Shown here: positions 1 to 9,288 of the stretch, piece by piece
Layout: the number at the start of each line of letters is the position of its first letter
Numbering within the stretch: position 1 is the first letter of the stretch
Assembly (NCBI RefSeq): GCF_021556435.1
Contig: NZ_JAKGCU010000001.1
Location: forward strand, 1-64,000
DNA length: 64,000 bases
DNA from: Gordonia tangerina
Lineage (GTDB): Bacteria; Actinomycetota; Actinomycetes; Mycobacteriales; Mycobacteriaceae
Reading direction: 5' to 3'
The notes under the pieces: model-generated
Database searches by the model: none
Told to the model about the DNA's origin: nothing
The model's input: the letters and a program-made list of their open reading frames with translations, nothing else
Position numbers and translations under genes: made by a program

Positions 1-1384
1 TTCGTGCATCGGTGGCGCCACCCTCGGCGTGTGGGACCGAATGGTCGACATCGGCGTGATAGGCGCGGTTGTTGCAGCCGGGAAAGCTGCAACACAGCTC
101 GCCGGCCCGGATGAGGTCGGCGAGTTTTTTCGACGGCGCGTAGCGGTCGGTTTGTGCGAGGTTGGTGGTGTCGGGTGTGACGTAGCAGCGTTTGGCCTCG
201 GCCAACAATGCGCGGGCGGTGTCGGCATCGATGACACCGTGCCCGTCGAGGAAGGCCGGATCATCATCGTGACCGAGCAGGGTGCTCAGGTTGACCACGA
301 TGTGAAACGTTGGACGCGGCGCACAGTCCGACGTGACGGTCTCGGCGCCGGCACCGTTCTCGGCATCGGTAACAGCCTCGCCCTGCTTGTCGCGGACCTC
401 GGCCGCACCATTCACGTTGGTGTCAGACGCGGTCACGTCGGAGGCGTCGGTGCCGGTGGCGTCGCTGCCGGTGTCGGGTGATGCGTCGGGTCCGTCGCGT
501 TCCTCGCCGGCGGCGCTGTCATCGTCGGCGCCGGCGGTGGTGGTGCAGACTTCGCACCGGCAGTCCAGACGGGCGGCACCATCGGCCAAAGCGACCAACG
601 CGTCGGCGCGGCGTTGAGCGGCGGTGCGTGGATCGTCGGGATGCACCGAGGCGGCCATCGCTTGGAGTCGGGCATCGATGGCCGCGGCCTGCTCGGCGGG
701 CAACACACCCCCGATACGCGATTGGCCCGGGGTGTGGCGGTCGGGGCGCACACTGATGTTGCGGTCGGTGTCGACCTGCTCACGGCGACGCCGCACCGCG
801 GCCGGATCGATCTTCGCGATGATCTTGTCGATCATCGTGGTGAACCGGGTCATCGACATCGGTTCGCGTGACTCGATGGCCGCAGCGATCTCGGTATCCA
901 ACACGGCGAACTTCGCGGGATCGGCCAACACGGTGCGCCGTACCACCACCAGAAACCGCGGTAGGTCGATCCGTCCGGCGACGAGGGTGGCGCCGGTGAA
1001 CGGCAACTGATGCCGTAACACGCTGCCGGCCTCGATCAACTCCCGCGCCCGGGCCGGGGGCACCGTCAACGCCGCACCGACCTCGGCGATCGCCATCTCC
1101 AACCCGGTCGGCCCGTACTGGGCGCGGGGATCCTCCCCGGCCGCCGCACGCTTGGCCAAACGTTCCAAAGTGGCCAGCGACGTCGACTGCTCACCCAACG
1201 CCGCCGCCAACCGCACCAGATGGTCCTGTTCACGTTCATCATGAATCAGGCTGACCGCCTGCAACATCCGATAATCGGCGGCCGCGCGCACCGCGTTGCA
1301 ATGATGAAGCACCTCGACCAACTCGGTAGCGCAATGCCGCTCATCATCGGCCATCTGGGCCAACGCCGGCGCGCTCGAAGTCAT
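1..1384 (-). CDS. DUF222 / HNH endonuclease domain protein (13E12 family), cut by left edge
   Basis: Reading leftward from the ATG at 1382-1384 gives about 461 residues with no stop before the window edge. The N-terminal two thirds is the helical DUF222 region of the actinobacterial 13E12 repeat family, with the usual 'ADALVALADGAARLDC' segment near its end. A low-complexity Ala/Asp/Thr/Ser linker follows. The visible C-terminus begins an HNH nuclease domain, with Cys residues in 'CSFPGCNNRAYHADVDHSVP', the DH pair and a following GG. The end of the HNH domain lies outside the window. Members are multicopy in Gordonia and mycobacteria; their role (DNA-cleaving mobile element or housekeeping nuclease) is not established. 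A second, diverged member lies at 26280-27911. The family call is secure; nuclease activity is inferred. Confidence 0.88.
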   Translation of the reverse strand, partial: MTSSAPALAQMADDERHCATELVEVLHHCNAVRAAADYRMLQAVSLIHDEREQDHLVRLAAALGEQSTSLATLERLAKRAAAGEDPRAQYGPTGLEMAIAEVGAALTVPPARARELIEAGSVLRHQLPFTGATLVAGRIDLPRFLVVVRRTVLADPAKFAVLDTEIAAAIESREPMSMTRFTTMIDKIIAKIDPAAVRRRREQVDTDRNISVRPDRHTPGQSRIGGVLPAEQAAAIDARLQAMAASVHPDDPRTAAQRRADALVALADGAARLDCRCEVCTTTAGADDDSAAGEERDGPDASPDTGSDATGTDASDVTASDTNVNGAAEVRDKQGEAVTDAENGAGAETVTSDCAPRPTFHIVVNLSTLLGHDDDPAFLDGHGVIDADTARALLAEAKRCYVTPDTTNLAQTDRYAPSKKLADLIRAGELCCSFPGCNNRAYHADVDHSVPHAEGGATDAR

Positions 1385-1461
1385 GACACCAAACTAACCG
1401 CACCCACCGACAACATTCGTCGACGCAGGTCAGACACCGGAAAGGACTGCGAGGAAGGCTT

Positions 1462-1476
1462 GGCCGGATGACGGCC
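1462..1476 (-). terminator. weak candidate hairpin downstream of the FAD oxidoreductase operon
   Basis: The arms GGCCG and CGGCC are separated by five bases, 12 bp beyond the stop of the last operon gene. There is no T tract, and a 5-bp stem is short. It is the only symmetric element seen in the 103-bp gap before the HNH gene. Confidence 0.25.
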
Positions 1477-1487
1477 GAACACGGCAG

Positions 1488-2912
1488 TCACATCCGGGCC
1501 AGCACCGCCTGTGCAGCGTGGAAGCCACCCATTCCGTGCACGCCCGCCCCCGGTGGTGTCGCCGACGAGCACAGGACGACTCCGCGAACGCCTAGAGCGT
1601 ACGGGTTCGTCGTCATCCGCGGCCGAAAGGCGATCTGCCGGGCGGTGTTCGCACCGGCGCTGATGTCGCCGCCGACGTAGTTGGCGTTGTACTTCTCCAG
1701 CGCTGCCGGACCACGAGTCGACGTCGCGATGATCCGCTCCCGGAACCCCGGCGCGAAGCGCTCGATCTGGCCGATGATGGCCTCCGTCGCATCGCCGGCA
1801 TAGCCATGCGGAACGTGCGCATACGCATAGATAGGATTGATCGAGCCGTTGGATCGGCTGCTGTCAGCGATGTACTGCTGACCCACCAGCACGAAGGGGC
1901 GCTTCGACATTCGGCCGCGGACCGTGTCGCGTTCTGCCGCCACGATCTCGCGAGCGGTCCCACCGAGATGGAGCGTGCCCGCCCGGGCGCAGTCACCGTT
2001 GGTCCACGGGATGTGACCGTCGATCGCGATGTCGACCTTGAACGCGGCCGGGCCGTATCGGTAACGGCCCACTGCCCGCCGAACCCGATCGGGCATCTCA
2101 TCACCGACGATCCGCGCCGCGGCGTGCGGGGACGTGTCGAGCACGACCGCATCGGGTCGCCGGCCGGTCAGGTCACGCAACTGGTCCAGCGAGGTGACCC
2201 GGATGCCGGTGATCACCTTGCCGCCCAGCGCCGCCAGCTCCGCGAGCAGTGCATCGGTGATGCGTTCGCTCCCACCCTCGGCGACGGGCCAGCCGACGGC
2301 GTGCGCGGCGGCGGTCAGCATCAGGCCCACCGAACTGCTGAGCGGGGTGTCGAGCCGGCCGAACGCATGCGCGGCGACACCGGTGAACAGTGCCCGCGCC
2401 GGATCGTCGGTGAACCGGCAGGCTGTCCACGTCGCGGGTTGCACCGCATGTAATCCGAACCGCCCGAGCGTGACCGGATGTCGCGGAAGGTGCGCCAGAG
2501 GCCGGAACACCTCCCCGATCAGCTCGTCGAAGTGTGTCGTCGCGCCCGAGAAGAGCCGGTCCCAGGAGCGGGCATCTACCCCGAGTGAACGTGCGGTCTC
2601 CGCGCGATCCCGCGTGGCGAGGCCTGCGTGTCCGTTGTCGAGCGGATGGGCCAGATCGAACTCCGGCCAACGCCAACGCAATCCGTGCCGCTCCAGATTC
2701 AACGACCTGAAGAACGGTGACGCGACGCCGGTCGGGTGGAAGGCGGCACAGTCGTCGTGCAGTACTCCGGGGACGGTCGGTTCGCTGGTCCGCGTACCAC
2801 CGCCGGGACGGTCATGCGCCTCGAACACCGTGACGTCGACGCCGGCCTGAGCCAGCCGGATGCCGGCAGCGAGCCCATTGGGTCCGCTGCCGACGACGAC
2901 TGCGTTCGTCAT
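1488..2912 (-). CDS. FAD-dependent oxidoreductase of the phytoene desaturase / PYROXD2-like family
   Basis: The 474-residue product starts with a dinucleotide-binding motif (VVGSGPNGLAAGIRLAQAG, residues 6-24) and the following acidic 'VFEAHDRPGGGTRT' segment. It ends with 'GVHGMGGFHAAQAVL', the second FAD contact typical of carotenoid-desaturase-like amine oxidoreductases. The true substrate is unknown; these enzymes are often annotated only as NAD(P)/FAD-dependent oxidoreductases. The start was set at 2912 because that ATG overlaps the stop of the upstream DUF3556 gene (ATGA), which implies translational coupling. A longer reading to 3242 would run inside that gene. It is the last gene of a four-gene (-) operon with an SDR, an acyl-CoA ligase and DUF3556, so it probably oxidises a lipid-like intermediate. 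Confidence 0.85.
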   Translation of the reverse strand: MTNAVVVGSGPNGLAAGIRLAQAGVDVTVFEAHDRPGGGTRTSEPTVPGVLHDDCAAFHPTGVASPFFRSLNLERHGLRWRWPEFDLAHPLDNGHAGLATRDRAETARSLGVDARSWDRLFSGATTHFDELIGEVFRPLAHLPRHPVTLGRFGLHAVQPATWTACRFTDDPARALFTGVAAHAFGRLDTPLSSSVGLMLTAAAHAVGWPVAEGGSERITDALLAELAALGGKVITGIRVTSLDQLRDLTGRRPDAVVLDTSPHAAARIVGDEMPDRVRRAVGRYRYGPAAFKVDIAIDGHIPWTNGDCARAGTLHLGGTAREIVAAERDTVRGRMSKRPFVLVGQQYIADSSRSNGSINPIYAYAHVPHGYAGDATEAIIGQIERFAPGFRERIIATSTRGPAALEKYNANYVGGDISAGANTARQIAFRPRMTTNPYALGVRGVVLCSSATPPGAGVHGMGGFHAAQAVLARM

Positions 2913-4750
2913 GCCACCGCACCCTTGCCGTGGGTCAGGGTTTCCTGTCGGCAGAAGCCGTCTGCCGTCCACGTAACCTGAAGCCGCACCGGACCGTTCG
3001 GCAGCCACGGCTGTTCCTTCACGCAATCGCTCACATTCCAGGTACCGCGTTCCACGACGCCGAGTGCGGCGTCTATGACGCGATACTCCTGCGCCGGATT
3101 GCTCCACGGTGTGGCCTGCGACTCGCAGTAGGCGACCACAAGGTCGCCGGGCGCGAGGTTCAGACGCCGCTGGATCGCCGCGATGAGCCGTTCGTCGTGC
3201 AGGTGTCCGTCGCCGAAGTTCCAGCCCAGGATGGTGTTGCACATGAACTCGCCTTCCCGGGTCGTCCGCGTGTCGATGTCCTCGAGGTGCTCGTAGAGGA
3301 CCGACAACAAGCCGCGTCCCTGGCTGTGCATCGAGCGCCAGGCGACGGCCTTCTGCAGAGTCATTTCCGCGTCGTGCCGCTCATACGGTGTGGGAAGCAT
3401 CCGCTGCAGCTGGTCGATCTGGTTCTCTACCAGGGGGAGTTCGTTGAGCCGCTCTTCCACACCCGGCTTCATCGACCAGATCGCCGACGCCCAGTTGCCC
3501 GCGTACTGCCGCATCGACGGAAGGAACGAGACGAGGTCGGGCCGCAGGTTGCCGAGCACCGGACCGAAGCAGAGGATCGCGAAGACCGGTATCAGCAGCC
3601 AGGGCTGCGAGAAGTTCCAGATGTTGTAGACCGAGGCGTCGAACCCGACCCACAGCACCAGGGCGATATAGCCGAAGTACACATTCCATTCCAGCGGCAC
3701 CGCTAGCGGGAAGGTCGAGGTGATGTAGATGTGGAATGCCACGATGATCACCGCGCCGATGACCGCGATCGTGGTGTTGGTGGTAAGCAGCAGGACCAGC
3801 GGAATCGCGATCTCGACGGTGGTACCGGCGATGTGGGCCATGAACCAGGCAACCTTGCTGGGCCGGATGTCGTCGGGGCTGTCGCGGTAGAAGAGCCGCT
3901 TGACGAAGCGGAACTGTCCCGGACTGTTTGAGACCATCGGTGGCACGACGTTGATGAAGTGCTCGCCGAGCTTGGAGACCCCTGCTCCGATCCAGACGAC
4001 ACAGATGATGATCTTGAAGACCACGACCAGATCCACGAAGTTGGCCGCGTCCGCCCCATCTCCGAGGACCATCGCCCCGAAGATGGCGGAGAACAACATT
4101 ATCGGCAGATACTGCTCAGAGCGAGCCGCCAGGAAGACGACCTTGTCGCGCAATCCCATCAACGTCATGGTGACCAGGATCGGGATGAACGCCACCGGCG
4201 GCACCAGCTCCTGCGGACCCGTGCCGGCCGGTAGGAACTGCACCGGCTGCGCGGTGACCACCAACGGATAGACCAGGCTCGCCACGACTGCGAGGAACAG
4301 GACGACATCGATGACGGTGCGGGTGTCGCCGCCGGTGCCGGGCACGTGCCGTCCCCACGGCGCCATCCGAACGGTGCCGGGCCGAATCCAGTACCGGACA
4401 TTTCCCAGCATGGGGGTGAAGTGGCCGCACAGCGGGCCGAAAGCACCTGCGAGCCCTAGCACCTCCAGGAGCATCAACCAGACGGCGAGCTTCTGGTAGA
4501 CGACGATGTTGTCGAACCAGCTCGCCGGGTCGGTGAAGTGCACGTACTGCGTGGTCCACGCGGTGATCGCCAGCCCGACAGCGAAGTACAGTCCCAGCAT
4601 CTTCGCGATGTACACGACGTGCAGGACGCGTGGCGTACCGAACCCGTCGTCGACCCAGTGGGTACTCAGAATCCTCATGCGGTCGCGCAGCGGAAGTCGC
4701 ACGAAATCCGAGGGTTCCATCGGCTGTGGAGAAGGTTTGATGAACCCCAT
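2909..4750 (-). CDS. DUF3556 multi-pass membrane protein
   Basis: A 613-residue protein matching the actinobacterial DUF3556 family, recognised by the 'MGFIKPSPQP' opening, the 'HWVDDGFGTPRVLHVVYI' segment and a run of hydrophobic helices through about residue 430. A soluble C-terminal region of roughly 180 residues follows. It should sit in the cytoplasmic membrane; the function is not known. The start at 4750 has a good ribosome site (AAGGAG, 7 nt upstream) and follows the stop of the AMP ligase by one base. The 3' end overlaps the FAD oxidoreductase by 4 bp. DUF3556 next to a fatty-acid-type CoA ligase and redox genes suggests membrane-linked lipid or hydrophobic-substrate metabolism, which is inference. 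Confidence 0.85.
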   Translation of the reverse strand: MGFIKPSPQPMEPSDFVRLPLRDRMRILSTHWVDDGFGTPRVLHVVYIAKMLGLYFAVGLAITAWTTQYVHFTDPASWFDNIVVYQKLAVWLMLLEVLGLAGAFGPLCGHFTPMLGNVRYWIRPGTVRMAPWGRHVPGTGGDTRTVIDVVLFLAVVASLVYPLVVTAQPVQFLPAGTGPQELVPPVAFIPILVTMTLMGLRDKVVFLAARSEQYLPIMLFSAIFGAMVLGDGADAANFVDLVVVFKIIICVVWIGAGVSKLGEHFINVVPPMVSNSPGQFRFVKRLFYRDSPDDIRPSKVAWFMAHIAGTTVEIAIPLVLLLTTNTTIAVIGAVIIVAFHIYITSTFPLAVPLEWNVYFGYIALVLWVGFDASVYNIWNFSQPWLLIPVFAILCFGPVLGNLRPDLVSFLPSMRQYAGNWASAIWSMKPGVEERLNELPLVENQIDQLQRMLPTPYERHDAEMTLQKAVAWRSMHSQGRGLLSVLYEHLEDIDTRTTREGEFMCNTILGWNFGDGHLHDERLIAAIQRRLNLAPGDLVVAYCESQATPWSNPAQEYRVIDAALGVVERGTWNVSDCVKEQPWLPNGPVRLQVTWTADGFCRQETLTHGKGAVA

Positions 4751-4751
4751 G

Positions 4752-6227
4752 TCAAACTCCTTGCTGTGCGGGCTTTTGGGCAAGGCCGGCCCGCAGCCCG
4801 GGCTTGTCGATCTTGCCGACCGGGTTCTTGGGTAAGGCGCCCGTGATGGTTATCGAGACCGGCACCTTGATCTTGGTCAGATGCTGTGTGCACATGTCGC
4901 GAAGTTCGGTCTCGGTGACCGATCGCTCCGGGTGGAGCGCGACGTAGGCGACGGGGACCTCGCCATAGATCGGGTGCGGCGCACCCACAACGGCCGCCTC
5001 CAGCACAGCTGGATGGCCGTACAGAACGGATTCGATCTCTTTGGGGTACACGTTTTCCCCGCCTCGGATGATCATGTCCTTGATCCGGTCGACCAACCGG
5101 AGGTAGCCATCGTCGTCCAGGATCCCGACGTCGCCGGTGTGCAGCCATCCGTCACCGAGTGCGTCCACGGTGGCATCGGGCCTATTGCGGTACCCCTGCA
5201 TCACGTTGGGCCCCTTGATCACAACCTCACCACGCCGCCCGGAGGGCAGTAGAGAGCCGTCGTTGTCCATGATGGCCACCACCTGGCCGGGCAAGGCCGT
5301 ACCGACGGTGCCGGCTTTACGTGGTCCGTCGACGGGGTTCGCCGTCGACGCGCAGGTGCCCTCGGTGAGGCCATAGCCTTCGATCAGCGGGAAGCCGAAC
5401 CGCTGTTCGGTTGCGCGGAGCAGTTCTTCGGACGCCGGTGCCGCCCCGCAGATCGCGAACCGTACCGAGGAAGTGTCGGCGGCGACGTCAGACGGCAGTG
5501 CGACGAGGTGTGCGTAAATCGTCGGTACCGCGGAGAAGAAGGTCGGCCGGAGGCGTTCGATCGCACCGAGAAACTCCACCGGATGGAATCTGGCGAGAAC
5601 CGACAGCTGCGCACCGGCGATCATAGTGGCCAGGTAGCTGACGCAGATCGCGTTGACGTGAAACAGCGGCAGCACCAGCAGGCAATGGTCGTCCTCGGTG
5701 AGCCGCAGAGCCTCCACCATCGAGCCGGCCATCGCGGCGATGTTGCGGTGGGTGAGTTCGACACCTTTGGGACGGCCCGTCGATCCGCTTGTGTAGACCA
5801 GCAACGCCAGGTCGCCGACAGCGGTGACCGGGGCCGGCACGGACCTCGTCGGGGCTGTCCGCAGATCGTCGACGAGCACGCTCCATCGACCACCATCGGG
5901 CGCACCCGCGCTGGCGCGTACCACGAGTGCCGCATCCGCATCGGCGATCTGATAGGTCGCCTCCGATGCGGTGAACACCGGATTGACCGGCGTCGCAGCA
6001 GCACCGAGACGCCATGCGGCGGCGAGGCACACGAGCAATTCGACGCGGTTCGGCAACATCACTGCCACCACCGAGCCTGGACCGACACCATGATCCGCGA
6101 ACTGTTCGGCGGCACCGTCGACCCGCTCGGCGAACTGCGCATAGGTCAATTCGGTGTGGCCGTCGCGAACGCACGGTCGGTCGGACTGCTCGGCGGGACG
6201 GTGCCAGGGCAGATAGTGCAGTTCCAT
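4752..6227 (-). CDS. AMP-dependent acyl-CoA ligase (FadD-like)
   Basis: A 491-residue class I adenylate-forming enzyme expected to make an acyl-AMP and then a CoA thioester. Visible signatures are the phosphate loop 'YTSGSTGRPKGVELTH', 'EGYGLTEGT', the hinge region 'GWLHTGDVGILDDDGYLRL', 'DRIKDMIIRGGENVYPKEIE' and the C-terminal catalytic lysine in 'PKNPVGKIDKPGLR'. The chosen ATG (6227) has GAGGTG nine bases upstream, overlapping the stop region of the SDR gene 10 bp away; an in-frame extension to 6308 would run into that SDR. Second gene of the SDR-ligase-DUF3556-FAD operon. The acyl substrate is not predictable; a medium or long chain or a cyclic acid is plausible. Confidence 0.88.
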   Translation of the reverse strand: MELHYLPWHRPAEQSDRPCVRDGHTELTYAQFAERVDGAAEQFADHGVGPGSVVAVMLPNRVELLVCLAAAWRLGAAATPVNPVFTASEATYQIADADAALVVRASAGAPDGGRWSVLVDDLRTAPTRSVPAPVTAVGDLALLVYTSGSTGRPKGVELTHRNIAAMAGSMVEALRLTEDDHCLLVLPLFHVNAICVSYLATMIAGAQLSVLARFHPVEFLGAIERLRPTFFSAVPTIYAHLVALPSDVAADTSSVRFAICGAAPASEELLRATEQRFGFPLIEGYGLTEGTCASTANPVDGPRKAGTVGTALPGQVVAIMDNDGSLLPSGRRGEVVIKGPNVMQGYRNRPDATVDALGDGWLHTGDVGILDDDGYLRLVDRIKDMIIRGGENVYPKEIESVLYGHPAVLEAAVVGAPHPIYGEVPVAYVALHPERSVTETELRDMCTQHLTKIKVPVSITITGALPKNPVGKIDKPGLRAGLAQKPAQQGV

Positions 6228-6237
6228 CGTCGTCACC

Positions 6238-7008
6238 TCAGAACAATCCGGCGTCGAGGCCGCCGTCGAGCACAAGGCCCGATCCGGAGCAGAACGACGA
6301 CTCGTCACCGGCCAGGAACAGCACAGCCTTGGCGATCTCCTCGACCGTGCCGTACCTACCCTGCTTTTGTTCGATCAGTGCGTCGAAGCCGTGCGCCGGC
6401 AGTCCCAGCGCAGTCTCGAAGCCCTGCACCTGATCGGTGACGAGGTGCGTGGCCACGAACCCGGGCAGAACAGCGTTCACGCGTACCCCGAATGCGCGGA
6501 GCTCGGTCGCCGCAGTCTTGGTCAAATTGACGACGCCCGCTTTCGCAGCCGCATACGAGGACACCAGCGGGGTGCCGGCCAATGCGGTCACCGAGCCGAT
6601 GGTGACGATGCTGCCGCCGCCACTGGCGATGATGGCCGGCGCCGCATAGCGGATGGCAAGGAAGACCCCGTCGAAGTTGATCGAGGTGACCTTGCGCCAC
6701 GCCGCCAGATCCATCTCCACGATGGGCGCCACCGACGCGATGCCGGCGTTCGGGATCATCACCTGCAGGCCACCGTAGGTCGCGACGGTCGACTCGACCA
6801 GGCTCTTGACCTGCTCCTCGTCGCGGACATCGCAGGCGATGGCGGTCGCGTTCGTCAGTTGTCCGGCGGCCTCCTTCGCAGCGGCTTCATCGATGTCGGC
6901 GACGACGACGCTCGCGCCAGCCGACGACAGCTGACGAGCGATCTCCAGTCCGATTCCGTGCGCTGCGCCGGTGACGATCGCGGTCTGCCCGGTGAGATCG
7001 GGTGCCAT
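6238..7008 (-). CDS. SDR family NAD(P)-dependent oxidoreductase
   Basis: A classical short-chain dehydrogenase of 256 residues with the cofactor motif TGAAHGIG near residue 12, an NAG-type motif (IPNAGIAS), the catalytic Tyr-x3-Lys in 'SSYAAAKAGV' and a C-terminal 'FLAGDESSFCSGSGLVLDGG'. It is likely an alcohol or hydroxyacyl dehydrogenase. The ATG at 7008 has GAAGGA upstream; longer in-frame readings to 7638 run antisense through the divergent PucR gene and are rejected. It is first in the (-) operon that continues with a CoA ligase, DUF3556 and an FAD oxidoreductase, consistent with oxidising an alcohol or aldehyde before thioesterification. Confidence 0.88.
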   Translation of the reverse strand: MAPDLTGQTAIVTGAAHGIGLEIARQLSSAGASVVVADIDEAAAKEAAGQLTNATAIACDVRDEEQVKSLVESTVATYGGLQVMIPNAGIASVAPIVEMDLAAWRKVTSINFDGVFLAIRYAAPAIIASGGGSIVTIGSVTALAGTPLVSSYAAAKAGVVNLTKTAATELRAFGVRVNAVLPGFVATHLVTDQVQGFETALGLPAHGFDALIEQKQGRYGTVEEIAKAVLFLAGDESSFCSGSGLVLDGGLDAGLF

Positions 7009-7210
7009 TGGATTCCTTCGTTCGGGGGTGTTGGATGCGACGAGCGTATGGAGCAGCGCAAGGCGAAAGATTGTGCTCACGACACGAACTTTCCGCGGAT
7101 CGTTGTGGCAGGGTTCACATCGAGACCAGGCATCAGGTGGCGGCAGCCAGGAGTGACGCAACGGTCTTGGGTTCTGCGAACAAACCAGAATGCGGAGAGA
7201 GGACGACCCG
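7009..7210. promoter_or_regulatory. divergent promoter region between the SDR operon and the PucR regulator
   Basis: This 202-bp gap must hold both promoters and probably the PucR operator. The only small symmetry I see is GTTCtgcGAAC near 7170. No strong operator could be assigned. Confidence 0.4.
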
Positions 7211-8512
7211 ATGGGTGGCGAACTGAGCCCGGAGCAGCGACGTCTGGCGGCGTTACGGGTCGCCGAGGTGGCCAAGACCGTGGGAGCCGAACTGCCGAGT
7301 CTCGGTCGGGCGCTGCACGCCGAGATCGCCGACTCGATCCCGGAGTTGCGCGGCGACGACGTCATCCTGGAACTGTTACGCGCGAGCACGGAGAGCAATG
7401 TGGAGACATTCCTCCACGTCGCCCAGCACGACATCCACGTCGACGATGTGCGCCCACCACCGGCTGCGATCGAGTATGCCCATCGCTTGGCGCAGCGTGC
7501 GATCTCGGCGAACGCACTGCTGCGGGCATATCGCATCGGGCAGAACCGGGTGCTCGATTGGGCGGTCGCCGAGGTCGCGGCCACCGAACGCGATCGGGAC
7601 GTCGCCTTCGCGGCGTCGCAGGCCTTCCGCACCACCACGTTCGCCTACGTCGACCGGATCGCCGAACAAGTCGTCGCGGAGTACGAGGCCGAACGCGAAC
7701 GCTGGCTCGCCAATCGCAACACCGTCCGGACCGCAATGCTCACCACGATTCTCACCGGCCGCGATCACGACCTCGGAACTGCGGAATCGGCCATCGGCTA
7801 CCGCCTTCGGCAGCACCACCTAGGCGTCGTCATCTGGACCTCCGACGAGCACGGCGTGCCGAGCGAACTGCGTCGGATGGAGTCGTTGGTTGCGGCCATC
7901 GGCGAAGCCGTCGACGCCGACGGTCCCGCGCTGTTCCTGCCTCAGGATCGCAGCCTGGCGTGGGGCTGGATTCCGCTGGGCCGCAGCCGTGACTGTCATC
8001 GAATCGACCGTGACGCCGTCACTCGCCTGATCACCGATGCCGGCCCTGGCGTTGGTGTGGCCTTCGGTCGGCCGCACTCGGCGACGGTCGGTTTCCGTAG
8101 GACTCACCAGGAAGCACAGCGCGCGCACGTCGTCGCATCGATTGCCGGTGACCTCCTGGTCACCGACTTCGATGACGCCGGGGTTCAGCTGTGTTCGCTC
8201 CTGGCCCGCGACCTCGAAGCCACCAGAGACCTCGTCGCATCGACACTCGGTGGCCTGGCCGCCGACGATGAGAACACGGCCCTGATGCGGGCAACGCTGT
8301 TGGCGTTCCTGAAGGCCGGCAGTAGCTACGTCGCCGCGGCCGAGGTGATCCACTTACACAAGAACACGGTGAAGTACCGCGTGGACAAGGCGATCGACGC
8401 ACGTGGTCGTCCCCTCGACGACGATCGTCTCAACCTGGAGATCGCCCTCACCGCCTGCCACTGGCTGGGCTCAGCGGTGCTCCCCCGGGATCGTCGTCAG
8501 GCGCGTGCCTGA
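7211..8512 (+). CDS. PucR/CdaR-family transcriptional regulator
   Basis: A 433-residue protein with a helical N-terminal sensor region, a central GGDEF-like/CdaR region and a C-terminal PucR helix-turn-helix ('YVAAAEVIHLHKNTVKYRVDKA') followed by 'LEIALTACHWL'. Such proteins typically control an adjacent catabolic operon, here the divergent SDR-ligase-DUF3556-FAD genes. The ATG at 7211 was chosen over 7190 because AGAGAGG lies 8-9 nt before it. The last codons lie inside a 14-bp perfect inverted repeat shared with the end of the convergent SDR gene, so the two genes overlap by 16 bp and both products end in DRRQARA. Confidence 0.88.
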   Translation: MGGELSPEQRRLAALRVAEVAKTVGAELPSLGRALHAEIADSIPELRGDDVILELLRASTESNVETFLHVAQHDIHVDDVRPPPAAIEYAHRLAQRAISANALLRAYRIGQNRVLDWAVAEVAATERDRDVAFAASQAFRTTTFAYVDRIAEQVVAEYEAERERWLANRNTVRTAMLTTILTGRDHDLGTAESAIGYRLRQHHLGVVIWTSDEHGVPSELRRMESLVAAIGEAVDADGPALFLPQDRSLAWGWIPLGRSRDCHRIDRDAVTRLITDAGPGVGVAFGRPHSATVGFRRTHQEAQRAHVVASIAGDLLVTDFDDAGVQLCSLLARDLEATRDLVASTLGGLAADDENTALMRATLLAFLKAGSSYVAAAEVIHLHKNTVKYRVDKAIDARGRPLDDDRLNLEIALTACHWLGSAVLPRDRRQARA

Positions 8513-8520
8513 CGACGATC
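8489..8520. terminator. bidirectional hairpin terminator inside two coding 3' ends
   Basis: A perfect 14-bp stem (8489-8502 with 8507-8520) closes a GCGT loop. No T tract is present on either side, as is common in actinobacteria. It lies across the convergent stops of the PucR gene (8512) and the SDR gene (8497) and probably ends both transcripts. Its palindromic nature makes both proteins end with the same residues. Confidence 0.7.
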
Positions 8521-9288
8521 GCCGAGCTTCCGCATCACCCTCAGCATCGGCAGTCCGATGCTCGGTACGACATCGACGCCACGCACCAGAACGCCGCGCC
8601 AACGCGGCAGTACCCGGAAGAGCTGGCGACTGTCGATCAGGGCCATCCCTGCACGCGCAACGGCATCTTCGTCGAGGGGCTTCGGGCCGGAGAACAGCAT
8701 CGCCGCGCCCGGGTCAGTGGCATGCGAGGTCACCATCTGGGTGCCGACGACGTCCGGACACAGTGCCCGGGCCCGGATGGGCATCCCGGCATGGGCCAGG
8801 TCCCCCTGCAGCGACGTGGTGTAAGACAGCACCGCCGCTTTGGTTGCGGCATAGAGGGCCAGGCCCGGTACGGGTGTGAGCGCCGAGATCGAAGCCACAT
8901 TGAGGATCGCCCCTCCACCGGCGCCCATCTGCGCGACCGCTGCTGCGGAACCCGCCATGACGCCACGCACGTTGACCTCGAGGATGGTCGCGATCTCCTC
9001 GTCCGACTGCTTCCAGGCGTCTCCGGCGAAGAGAACTCCGGCATTGTTGACCCACACCTTCAGCGTGCCGCGCGTTGCGGCTTCCTCGGCGATCATGCGG
9101 TGCGACGCGATGTCGCGCACATTCTGGGCGAATCCGACCGCTCCGCACCCGATCTCCGCGGCGACACGTTCGGCAGCGTCGCCGTCGATATCGGTCACGA
9201 CGACCTGATGTCCCACGTCGGCAAGATGTCGGGCGAGGGCACGGCCGATGCCGCGACCGGCTCCGGTGATGACTGCTGTGGTACTCAT
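8497..9288 (-). CDS. SDR family oxidoreductase
   Basis: A 263-residue short-chain dehydrogenase with 'VITGAGRGIGRALARHLA' at residues 6-23, 'VNNAGVLF' and catalytic 'ALYAATKAAVLSYT'. The C-terminus is longer than a minimal SDR and ends DRRQARA inside the shared terminator hairpin. Mycobacterial relatives are annotated only as SDR oxidoreductases, so the substrate is unknown. The ATG at 9288 is the first that keeps the Rossmann strand at the N-terminus; an extension to 9543 would cross the divergent PIG-L promoter and start. It appears monocistronic. Confidence 0.85.
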   Translation of the reverse strand: MSTTAVITGAGRGIGRALARHLADVGHQVVVTDIDGDAAERVAAEIGCGAVGFAQNVRDIASHRMIAEEAATRGTLKVWVNNAGVLFAGDAWKQSDEEIATILEVNVRGVMAGSAAAVAQMGAGGGAILNVASISALTPVPGLALYAATKAAVLSYTTSLQGDLAHAGMPIRARALCPDVVGTQMVTSHATDPGAAMLFSGPKPLDEDAVARAGMALIDSRQLFRVLPRWRGVLVRGVDVVPSIGLPMLRVMRKLGDRRQARA

